Below are positions 22,863-32,180 of a stretch of 64,000 nucleotides of DNA, piece by piece. Position 1 is the stretch's first letter; every line of letters starts with the position of its first letter. Below the pieces are notes generated by a model. That model had not been told where the DNA came from, searched no databases, and saw only the letters and a program-made list of their open reading frames with translations. The DNA is taken from the NCBI RefSeq assembly GCF_019059575.1, contig NW_024883066.1, positions 1 to 64,000 on the forward strand, given 5' to 3'. The DNA is from Amphibalanus amphitrite. Its lineage: Eukaryota > Arthropoda > Thecostraca > Balanomorpha > Balanidae. A program made the position numbers and the translations under genes.

Positions 22863-23856
22863 TTAACCCTATTCCTGGCGGGGGGGGGCCTCAAAAGCCC
22901 CCCCCCTGAGGTTTTTTGGTTATATCTCCCAAACGCGTTGAGCTAGGAAGCTCAAATTTTCTGACTTTTCCTAAAAGGCTTCTACGCAACATGTCTGAAA
23001 ATTTTGAGTTGATCTGACCTCAGGTCAGGTCACCAGAGGCGGTTTGGTGACGCTACCTCAGAAAAGTTTGCAATCACGCCAGAGCTAGAGTTTTTGACCG
23101 ATCAATTTCTTCTCTTCAGGGTTTAGTTAGGGTACCAGTATGTGCAATTTGTTTATCTCGGAATTTTGATATCGGTGACCTAAGGTCAGGTCAATTTCGC
23201 GACCTCCCCATTATAAGTCAATGGGGGAAAAATCAACTCCCTGTTTTTACCACTAAAACGGGTCGGAATGGCCCCATATACCATACATGACTTCATATAC
23301 GATCAACCTTCACTACCTTGAGGTCTGTTTTGCTGTTGGGCAGCTGTGAGGTCATGTGACGTCATCAAAGGTCACCAAAGGTTTTTGGCCAATAACTCCG
23401 TACAGGAACAAGATACAGACGCGTGGATGGTCTCATTGTGTTCAGCTCGTCAAGACGCATCGAATGATATACATGATGACCTCGAGGTCACGTGACCTGA
23501 GGTCAACCTTTGACCTTGACCTTTCGAGGTCAACATATATATCATTCGATGCGGATTGACGAGAGGATCACGATGATGCCCTTAGTTTGTTCCTATCTTG
23601 ACTAATTCGAAAGTTATTCGAGAAAAACTCTCTCCATATCTAGTGCCGCCATTTTGACTTTTTCGACCCCTGTGACGTCATCTTTGACCTGACCTGAAAA
23701 TGACCTTGGTAAAAATTGTAGATCTTGGCCGTGCGTATCCGATGCCGTTTACCGCTTGTCGCTATCTTGCTTCGTTCTCGAGATCTCAGGGGGGGCCGAA
23801 TCGGCCCCCCCCCGCCAGTTTCTTGTCCCGGCGGAGCCCGCCAGGAATAGGGTTAA
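22863..23856 (+). mobile_element. TTAA element A1, nested in M1
   Basis: Starts TTAACCCTATTCCTGGCGGG and a G-run hairpin. It ends with a hairpin around CCGAATCGG, CGCCAGTTTCTTGTCCCGGC, CCCGCCAGGAATAGGG and TTAA (23853-23856). It carries the shared core at 23207-23225, the central fold-back at 23456-23563 and TGACGTCAT words. It is nearly the reverse complement of A2 (38112-39110). A 67-codon frame (23356-23559) recurs in A2 only through DNA identity. Confidence 0.88.
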
Positions 23857-24454
23857 ACGTGCCCGATAGACTGGACGCGGTCCCCTCCGTTCACTCACGC
23901 TCTCTGGTCTCTGTACGGTCATCGCTGACTGGTCCAGCATTCAACGCGCTGGGTTTATAGAAATTTGGTTAAAAGAAATGAACATATTTTAATGAACGAA
24001 TCCATTAAGTAATAAAATGAAAATGATTCACAGGTTATTATTACATGTGGGAGCACTGGCGCTGGAACTTTCTCAATATTGGAGGGGCTCGAGGCAGTTT
24101 GAACTCATTTCTTTCCATGCAACGCCATAGGGTTAATTACGAGCGAGCGAGCGCAGCGAGCGAGCGAGTTCTTTCGTGTTTAAGGCAAAAATCTGAGTAT
24201 GCGCGACCCGGCCCGACACGACCCGACCCGACACGACCCCATCACGCTCTTCAAACCCTTATAACTCAAGAACCGCATGCCGCATCGACAAGCGGTCTTC
24301 TTTGCTGAATACCACTTGGATGTAAAAGTTGTATGGCATGGACACCATGTTGTCTGAGTGTCGATCTTGGCACGTGGCGCGTGCTAAACTTGGGGTACTT
24401 TGCACACACCCGAAAACTATTATCCTCAATAACCGCACAACGGCTGGACCGATT
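23857..24454. other. M1 interior, low-complexity patches
   Basis: GAGCGAGCGAGCGCAGCGAG (about 24140-24168) and (CGACC)n-like text (about 24205-24240), followed by CTTGGCACGTGGCGCGTGC near 24367. No gene seen. Confidence 0.45.
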
Positions 24455-25043
24455 ATTTGACTTTTTCCATTTGATTTTTATCATTTTGACTTTTTTTGCG
24501 GTTTTTTTCACTTTTTGTCTTTTTGACTTTTTGCATTTTTGACTTTTGGACGTTTCGACTTTTTGCCATTTGACTTTTTGACTTTTCGCGTTATTTGACT
24601 TTTTGCCATTTGACTTTTTGCTTTTGACTTTTTGCGTTTTTGACTTTTCGCCATTTTGACTTTTTGCCATTTGACTTTTTTGCTTTTGACTTTTTTCGTT
24701 TTTGACTTTTCGCCATTTTGACTTTTTGCCATTTGACTTTTTGCTTTTGACTTCTTGCGTTTTTGACTTTTTGCCATTTTGACTTTTCGCCATTTGACTT
24801 TTTGCTTTTGACTTTTTGCGTTTTTGACTTTTCGCCATTTTGACTTTTTGCCATTTGACTTTTTGAATTTTTGACTTTTGGACGTTTTGACTTTTTGCCA
24901 TTTGACTTTTTGTCTTTTGACTTTTATCCGTTTTGACTTTTATCCATTTGACTTTTTTCCATTTGACTTCTATCCATTTTGACTTTTTGCATTTGACTTT
25001 TCGTCTTTTGACATTTTGTCTTTTGACTTTTTGTCCTGGAATC
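24455..25043 (-). repeat. Right array of M1: inverted (GTCAAAA-N)n
   Basis: Reverse complement of the left array: TTTTGACTTTTTGCC-type words for about 590 bp. A 211-codon minus-strand frame (24266-24901) is the array read as Lys-Ser-Gln repeats and is rejected as a gene. Confidence 0.95.
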
Positions 25044-25260
25044 CCTCTGGTGACGTGACCTTTGACCCAGGAGCCGAGTTAGACGGGGACGCGAAAACGC
25101 CTCCCCCCAGCACGACACGGAAAACTTAGGCCACCAGCACGGCGCGGGCTATGTTCGACCCTCGATGTAAACAACACAGCACGATATTTGCTAGCTGAAT
25201 TACTGAGAAAACTGGTTAGCGCACATTGTATTGAAGATATTTATATTTTCCAAATGTGTT

Positions 25261-27414
25261 TCAACCCGCGCCCCGCTGGGGGTCCTGGATTTCCACGCCC
25301 TGCTGGGGGGGGGGGTGTTTGAACACCCACTTCTAACTCGACTCCTGGGCCACGTAGCGATACGCGGAAGGCGGCGTTCGAAAGAGCACCAAAAATAATA
25401 ACGAAATCACTTCGGTCACTTTTTTAGTCAGGCTTAAGGTCAGGTCGCCAGTGGTCAAAGGCAAAATGTCGCCGATTTTCAGGTCAAATGTCGATAGTTT
25501 CCAAGAAGCCAACGCATAACTCGGGAACCGATATAGCTACATCGCCGCGGAAAAGCGACTTCGATAGCCCTATTAACGCCCTTTCTGAATGATTCTCTCA
25601 GATTTGACCTAGAGCTAACGGTTTTGCCTGCAGGGGGCAAAACTGCCAAAATAACCCAATTTTTTGGAAAGTTTTTCTGCAATAACTTTTGACTCAAGCC
25701 TTGCACGAGCTTACTTTTACCAACATGACCTGACCGGAAAGGGTCATGTTGCATATCAGTCGATCCGTATCGTCGAGCTGAGCACATGCAAGGCGTTTTC
25801 ATCGCTCTAGCATGCCTCTATCAAAAGGTATTCGCGAAAAACTGTTAGATACCATTCGTGACCTGAGATGACCTCAGGGGCATAAACAGGGGTCTCGGAT
25901 ACTATTTTCATGTTCAATGTGTCTTAATTTCTTGTAATTCAGTGTTTGGGAGTGTTTATAATGGCTTTGGTCCAAAAGAGGCGCCTTTCAATTTTCTCCC
26001 ATTGACTTATAATGGGGGGGGGGTCGCAAAATTGACCTGACCTTCGGTCATCGATATCAAAACTCTGAGATATGCAGAGTTTATCTTAGTATAGTTTACA
26101 GCGCGGAGCGCCGTCGTTTTTGGCACACCTTATAATACATCAATTCTACACATGTTTTAAAAATTTAAGACCAAGGTCATTTAACCAGCGCACCGACGGG
26201 GGTCTGCGCCAACTTCGCACCGACGGGGGGGGGGCGGATGACCGCCCCCCCTGAGATCTCGAGAACGAAGCAAGATAGCGACAAGCGGTAAACGGCGTCG
26301 GATACGCACGGTCAAGATCTACAATTTTTACAAAGGTCATTTTCAGGTCAGGTCAAAGATGACGTCACAGGGGTCGAAAAAGTCTAAATGGCGGTGCTAG
26401 ATATGGAGAGAGTTTTTCTCGAATAACTTTCGAATAAGTCAAGATAGGAACAAACTAAGGGCATCATCGTGATCCTCTCGTCAATCCGCATCGAATGATA
26501 TATATGTTGACCTCGAAAGGTCACCTCAGGTCACGTGACCTCGAGGTCAACATGTATATCATTCGATGCGTCTTGACGAGCTGAACACAATGAGACCATC
26601 CACGCGGCTGTATCTTGTTCCTGTACGGAGTTATTGGCCAAAAACCTTTGGTGACCTTTGATGACGTCACATGACCTCACAGCTGCCCAACAGCAAAACA
26701 GACCTCAAGGTAGTGAAGGTTGATCGTATATGAAGTCATGTATGGTATATGGGGCCATTCCGACCCGTTTTAGTGGTAAAAATAGGGAGTTGATTTTTCC
26801 CCCATTGACTTATAATGGGGAGGTCGCGAAATTGACCTGACCTTAGGTCACCGATATCAAAATTCCGAGATATAAAAATTGTAGCTACTAATGACCTTAT
26901 AACATCCTGCGACTTTCAAAGGCCTCCGACATCTACTGTAGCTCTGGCACGGTGACAAAGTTGCAAAAAAGTGACTTGAGGTTGGGTCATTCAAAGTGAC
27001 CTGGTGACCTGACCTTAAAAGGTACGAGGTTCAAACTTGCACACCATGTGTAAAATTGATGAGGGAATAGTCATACCAAATTTCGCGGCGCGGTTTTCCC
27101 GCTATTCGCGAAAAACCTAAGGGGGGCGGATATCCGCCCCCCCCCCGTCGGTGCGCGGGTTAAGGTCAGGTCACCAGGTAACTTGAAGTGACCTCACCTC
27201 ATAAAAAGCTTCAATGTCCGCCATAGCTACACCAAGTGACCGATCCCTTCGAAAGTTTCAACGATTGCTAAGAGCAATAGTATGTACAAAATGTATTATG
27301 AGGTGTGCCAAAAACGGCGGCGCTCCGCGCTGCCGTTTTTTTTTTTAGATATTCGTGAAAAACACAGGGGGGTGTTCAAACACCCCCCCCCCCTCCCAGC
27401 AGGGCGCGGGTTAA
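25261..27414 (-). mobile_element. TTAA element E3, reverse orientation, interrupted and rearranged
   Basis: The left end is a decayed TCAA, CCCGCGCCCCGCTGGG, a spacer, CACGCCCTGCTGG and a G-run. The right end is a C-run, CCCAGCAGGGCGCGGG and TTAA (27411-27414). The sequence is the reverse complement of E2 outside about 26100-27296. Within that segment the E-type sequence runs in the opposite sense, and the GCGGAGCG hairpin occurs twice in opposite orientations. C is inserted inside. Confidence 0.8.
26181..27163 (-). mobile_element. TTAA element C, nested in E3
   Basis: Starts TTAACCAGCGCACCGACGGG, a spacer, CTTCGCACCGACGG and a G-run, and ends with a C-run, CGTCGGTGCGCGGG and TTAA (27160-27163). 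Its left two-thirds (about 26250-26870) match A2 closely, while its ends and right part differ, so it is a mosaic. Removing C plus one TTAA restores the E-type text around GGTCATT-AAGGTCAGG seen in E1 and E2. Confidence 0.88.
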
Positions 27415-27455
27415 ACACCGATGATGTACCGTTATGTTAAACGCCATGCGATTGA

Positions 27456-28634
27456 CTAACCGGCGCCGATGCTCGGCGCCACCTGCACGGGGGGGGGGGG
27501 GGGTTGAACTCTCCCCTTCTCACTCGGCTCCTGGGCCACGTAGTGACACGCCGTAGGCGGCGTTCGAAAGAGCGGCAGAAGTAATGAAGAAATTATATCG
27601 GCCACTTTTTAGGTCAGCTCAAAGGTCAGGTCAACAGAGGTCACCAAAGGTAAAATTTAGCCACTTTCCAGGTCAAACTTCGATAATTTCGACAAACCGG
27701 CGCATAGCTTAGGAACGGTTTAGCCTGCAGGGGTCAAAAACTGCCAGAATAGGTAGATGGTTTTTGCGGGAACTGTTTTTCTGCAATACCTTTCGACTCA
27801 AAACATGCACGAGCTTACTTTCAGCAGCATCGTGTTCCTCTCGTCAAGGCGACGCATCGAAAGAACTATAAGTTGACCTCAAAAGTTCAACTTGAAAAAT
27901 TTACTTTAGGTCAAGGTCATGACCTCAGGACAAGGTCATGACCTCAAGTCAATGTCATGACCTGACCAGAAAAGGTCATGCTGCATCAGTCGATCCGTAT
28001 TGTCGAGCCAAACACAAACGTATAAGTTTTTTTCATCGCTCTAGCATGTCTCTGTCAACAGTTATTTGCGAAAAACTGTAGGATACCATTCGTGACCTGA
28101 GATTACCTCAGGGACATTAAGAGGGGTCACGGGTACCATTTTCCGTTTCAGTTTGTCATGTCTACTTGTAATTCGATGTTTGAAAGTGATTAGAATGACG
28201 TTCGGCCAAAAGAGGCGCCTTTCAATTTTCTCCCATTGACTTATAATGGAGAGGTCGCAAAATTGACCTGACCTTAGGTCACCGATATCGAAGTTCCGAG
28301 AGATACATTTTGTGTATCATTATTATTATTATTGTATACATTATGTGTATTGCGTATACTGTTGTTTTATCAGTTACTCAAAGTTTCAAGGTGATCAGTC
28401 ACTCGGTGTAGCTGTGACAGGCATTGAAACTTTTTCATGTAGTAAGGTCACTTGACGTGATATGGTGACCTGACCTTGGATGACTTTGGTCTGAAGTTTT
28501 CACAGAAGGCGTAGAAAAGATGTATGATAAGGTGTGCAAAACACGGTGGCACTCTGAGCCGCCGTTTTTTAGATATTCGCGAGAAACCGGAGGGGTTGTT
28601 CAAACAGCCCCCCGCATGCGTGGGTAGGGGTGTG
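27456..28634 (-). mobile_element. TTAA element E4, diverged, reverse orientation
   Basis: Left end CTAACCGGCGCCGATGC (decayed TTAA) and a 15-16 base G-run. The body follows reversed E order: GGCTCCTGGGCCACGTAG, GGCGGCGTTCGAAAGAGC, central GGTCA/TGACC cluster, shared core at 28232-28250. The right hairpin is GGTTGTTCAAACAGCC and the end has decayed. A short (ATT)n lies near 28317-28335. It is older than E2 or E3. Confidence 0.7.
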
Positions 28635-29029
28635 TGATCAAAGATGAGGGTGTTACATACCTAACCTATGCACGTTTGCCTCATTTACCTAAATAAGCAC
28701 ACCCGCCAATATAATAGATTTCCCACGGTCTTGATGCCCGCTTCTCCTCGTCGCCTGCTCGGCACCGGTCCCCGCGGCACCCGCAGCGTCGATAGTCGGC
28801 CGGTGCAGCGTTCAGAGGTATCGTGCTCCCGCCTGCTCGGAACCATTCCCCTTGGCACCCTCCGACCGCCCGCAGCGTCGATAGCCGGCCGGTGCAGCGT
28901 CCAGAGGTATCGTGTTTCTAAGGGACTTAGTGGCATTCCACTCTATTTCCTGGTGGCTTCCAAAAAACCACTGCCACGGCACCATTACCCCATCTGGTGG
29001 CTGACTTGTTAAATATCAATTCACCTGGC
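28635..29029. repeat. Tandem duplication of an ~85-bp GC-rich unit
   Basis: Two diverged copies (about 28752-28832 and 28833-28920) share CGCCTGCTCGG, CCGCAGCGTCGATAG, CGGCCGGTGCAGCGT and CAGAGGTATCGTG. It lies inside M2, next to the right array. A frame on each strand crosses it; no protein recognised. Confidence 0.65.
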
Positions 29030-29368
29030 GTCAACCAGAGGCATTTTGTACCTTCCGATTTTAGACGATGTGATTCTGTATGATACGATCATCTCGTTTT
29101 GTAGGTTGCAATTTTGTATGATACGCGTTTGTTTGATCTGCCATTGTACGTTCCAATTTTGTACGTTCTGATCATTGTTTGATTTGCCATTGTACGCTTT
29201 ACCCATTGGACGGTAAACTTTTGTACGTTGGGATTTTGTACGCTGCGCTTTTGTACGTTTGGGCTGTCCCCTACCTGGCCTGTTTTGTAGGTTTTGCGCG
29301 TTGTATGTTACGATTTTGTATGTTTTGAGGATTGTACGCTGCGCTTTTGTATGCTTTGATAGCCACCC
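29030..29368 (-). repeat. Right array of M2: inverted (TACAAAA-type)n
   Basis: TTTTGTACGTT/TTTTGTATGATA words repeated about every 12-20 bp, including CTGTCCCCTACCTGGCCTG, the counterpart of the phrase inside the left array. The innermost units are the most diverged. Confidence 0.85.
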
Positions 29369-29377
29369 TAACTCGAC

Positions 29378-30846
29378 CTCGGCTGACAGCCGAGTGGTCG
29401 GATAATTAATTCAGTACCGGTGTGGCGGGGCGGCTCACGTCTTATTTGGTAGCCCTGACCTGCACCAGCCGGCCGCACTGAAAACCGCTCACCACAACGG
29501 GCCGGCCGGAGAGAGCCCGGCCCGGTGCGTGCGCTATGTCTGGGTGAGCGTGCACTGGTTTCTAGGTGCATGTAAGGCACACAAAGCCTCAGCCTTATAC
29601 AATTATATTGATCGCATTCTGCAAAAATTATTATTATGACATCTGGTTCAGCATACAGCAATAAAATTCAATGAAAGCAATCAAATGTCACCAAACACCA
29701 CCAACGGGTATTTCACGTGAATGGGAAAGGCCATAGGCTCAGTATCGTGCAGTATCAGTATCGGTCTCAGTATCGTGCATTGGTTATTGGTTACGAGCTG
29801 GCTCCAGCGGATCGGGTTCCCGCCACACCGCTCAGGGCGGTCCGGCCGCGGACACGTACTCACCATAAGGACTGGACCCTGGGCGGTCGGTCGACCCGCC
29901 AGTCGAAATATAGTGACGGCCCAGCACTCTCCTGTCGACTGAGTGGCCTATAAGGGAGGCATAATTCCCGGCCAGATATAACGATATCTCATTATGAAAA
30001 TGATTTACTCAGCCGATCAATCGCATCCATTACCATATGATTACAACGTGGCAACACGTTCTGTGAATGGCAGACTTATAATGCCGGCCCCGCGCTATCG
30101 GTCCCTCACGCAGCTCGATCGCTCCCGCCGCGCTGACCCGGCCCCTCACCAGCCCTCCTCCTCCTCTCCCTCCCTCTCTATTCCTCTCAGCTGCCCCTCA
30201 ACATCTCGTGTGGCGGCTGATCTGAATTCAGCGCCTCGTCTGCACAGAGGGTGGTAAAAACCGGACGCTTCCGCCGCGGCCCGCCGTCGTTCATCAATGA
30301 CTCGGCGGCTCGGCGGCGGCTCGGAGCCCGGCGCGACCTCGGCCGGGCCGCGCGCTGACCTCGGCCGACCCAGTACCGGCGGCCGGCCGGCGCGGTAAAA
30401 ACTGGAGCTGCAGCCGTGTGTGGCCCGGCCCGGGGTGCCGCCGGCCGGTCACGGAATACTGATCGAGCTGACCTGACCCGGCGCCGGCGGCCGGACACCA
30501 TACACCGGGGACACGGGACGTCGGGACAAGGGTCGGGTACACAGGCGCTTGTGTAGGTGAACAGTTGAGCACGACGAGACAACTCAGGGCGGGAGGCTCA
30601 ACACGCACATCGGAAACATACATCGAATCAGAAACGTATGGTTCAGCGCCGAATATAGGCGAACAGCATGGAAACTGCTACAGCTCCAGTCCAGAGCGCC
30701 GACTCCAACTGGCTCCTTCGGTCGGCAGCACTATGTAGTGCCGGGACCACAGGCATATCTGTCAGAAAAGAAACCGCAAATCCATATCTGTTCTCACTGT
30801 CCTCACGACCAGCAATGCACCATTTTTGTTTACTCTATCTTCTCAG
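29378..30846. other. Non-coding stretch with a GC-rich island
   Basis: The hairpin CTCGGCTGACAGCCGAG lies at about 29378. A CpG-rich island spans about 30080-30580. AGTATCGTGCAGTATCAGTATCG-like short repeats lie near 29741-29780. Long frames on both strands in the island are compositional. It could hold a promoter for the exon candidate at 30847 but nothing specific shows this. Confidence 0.4.
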
Positions 30847-31098
30847 GATTGGCAGCTGTCTGACGATGATGAGAAAACTGTCATCGCACCTACAGATGCG
30901 ATGACATTTTATATGCAGATACCAGAGGAGGGCGAGCCAGATATCCTTCAGGATGTCCGTTTGAAGCCTGGCGGATTTTCCCACCGGGACAATCCCGTAT
31001 CAACGGGATGGACGCACTCACTGCACTATGCGCACGCACCATTCGGTGGGTCAGTCCAGTGCATTCCCCATCCTCTCAAAAATATCGTAGCCTTTTAA
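30847..31098 (+). CDS. Candidate terminal coding exon of an unrecognised gene
   Basis: A pyrimidine-rich stretch ending CTATCTTCTCAG gives a good acceptor at 30846. The open frame that follows (83 codons, starting Asp-Trp-Gln-Leu, acidic early segment SDDDEK, then IPEEGEPDILQDV, ending in ...LKNIVAF) stops at TAA 31096-31098. AATAAA follows 35 bases later. No domain is recognised and no upstream exon was identified, so a chance frame cannot be excluded. Composition looks more protein-like than the other open frames. Confidence 0.4.
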   Translation, partial: DWQLSDDDEKTVIAPTDAMTFYMQIPEEGEPDILQDVRLKPGGFSHRDNPVSTGWTHSLHYAHAPFGGSVQCIPHPLKNIVAF

Positions 31099-31132
31099 TG
31101 GCCTCATTACACCAAAAGTGCCTAATTTGACA

Positions 31133-31138
31133 AATAAA
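31133..31138 (+). promoter_or_regulatory. Poly(A) signal AATAAA after the candidate exon
   Basis: AATAAA 35 bases after the stop codon, followed by AAATAAACACAG-type AT-rich sequence. The position suits a short 3' UTR. Confidence 0.35.
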
Positions 31139-32180
31139 TAAACACAGCCATCAATGTTCGTAAGTAGGCTTTTTCTAATAAGTGATAAGGATAAATGATA
31201 ACAATAACACGTCAAATGTATATTTAAACACATAAAGCTTTCGGTATGAAAATGCCTTGATCACTGTGATCACTGTGATCACAAAAATGAGGACAACAAT
31301 TAGGTGATATGTGATACTTGTGATAAGTTTGTACTTTGTAAGGTACTAAGCTAAGGAACTAAGGTAAGCAAAATAAAGCAAATGATAAACTCATGACATA
31401 ATTTATCAGACATCCTTGATGAGATTACATTTATCTTCCGATTTATAAACACAAAAGTAGGCATCACGTTTCGTCCATGCATACCGTACAGCCATTTGGA
31501 ATATCGTTCATCTTTATCTTGTCATCTAACGGCTTAGATCATCACGTATTTCTATGGCCGATGACAGCAATCTAGTCTTTAACGTAAGCTAGTATGTAAT
31601 TAGTGCGATAGCATCGTGATAAAAAAGCGTTGCTACTCATCTATACGGATGTATTCCATATAGTTTTGTCTGATTTCTAATCTTATCGCAGCTATAAAGC
31701 TCATTAACCTGGAATAGTATTGCATAGTGCATATAACGTCTTCGATTATGATGATGTGTGTTCGTACGTCTTGTAAACTTTCAGCGCGGATATGCTAGTC
31801 GCAGGTTTTTCCTTAGCCCATTCAGGGTGTATGGACGTTTTGTTCCACTTGGATTTTCGGGTGCCAAAAAGGACACCAATGAGCAATAGATTCTACCTAG
31901 TAATAGAAACATCAATCCTGCGACTGACTGCAACTGAGGTTATTACATATAGCAATAATAAAACATTCACGGAGGACAACCATCCTTCGCAACTTACCGA
32001 TGTGGGTTAGGCACAAATTTGTCTCAAACAGTTACACGCCTACGGTCATGTGAGGCAAACAGTTGTAACTGTAACATCTATAAGAAAACAGCTATTCAAT
32101 GATTACTCATCGGTTGTTTTCCACGTGGCGTAAAAGCACCATCTTTTCCATGATTTGTGACATCATTTATCATAAGAATG
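31139..32180. other. AT-rich non-coding stretch
   Basis: Contains TGATCACTGTGATCACTG (31258 onward), three overlapping GATCACTGT-like units forming a near-palindrome. No gene seen. Confidence 0.45.

Larger units (their letters stand above)
21440..25043. mobile_element. Element M1: (GTCAAAA)-array inverted ends, 9-bp target duplication
   Basis: The left end is GGTAACCGGACAAAAAGTC. The right end on the minus strand is GATTCCAGGACAAAAAGTC, equal in length and diverged only in the first seven bases. CCTCTGGTG is duplicated exactly outside both ends (21431-21439 and 25044-25052), and the E-type host sequence is continuous once M1 is removed. Total length is 3604 bp, including the later A1 insertion. 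Mutator-like by duplication length (inference); no transposase recognised. Confidence 0.8.
21202..25152 (+). mobile_element. TTAA element K (mosaic of F and E), split by M1
   Basis: The left end is TTAACCCTCGCCCGTATTGG, the F-type right terminus in reverse. The body (about 21290-21439) matches E2 at about 45580-45735. After M1 the match resumes at CTCTGGTGACGTGACCTTTG, then CCCAGGAGCCGAGTT, and the sequence ends in an E-like double terminus with GCACGGCGCGGG and a decayed TTAA (CTAT, 25149-25152). The E-type match continues directly across the M1 insertion point. Confidence 0.7.
16202..29368. mobile_element. Element M2: array-type inverted ends, 9-bp target duplication
   Basis: The left end is GGCTCCATATCAAAGCATAC followed by an array of (Y/R)TACAAAA words. 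The right end, read on the minus strand, is GGGTGGCTATCAAAGCATAC followed by the same array. The 9-bp sequence TAACTCGAC lies exactly outside both ends (16193-16201 and 29369-29377). A 9-bp duplication with long inverted ends is typical of Mutator-like elements; that assignment is inference because no transposase is seen. Within it lie F, G, H, K (with M1 and A1), E3 (with C) and E4, about 9.8 kb in all, leaving roughly 3.4 kb of M2 itself. Confidence 0.7.

Noticed and set aside
23356..23559. 67-codon frame identical at 38413-38616
   Set aside because: Identity comes from the A1/A2 DNA copies; no protein features.
24266..24901. 211-codon minus-strand frame, Lys/Ser/Gln-rich
   Set aside because: It is the (GTCAAAA) array read through. 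All phases are open because the words contain no stop, and there is no start or splice context.
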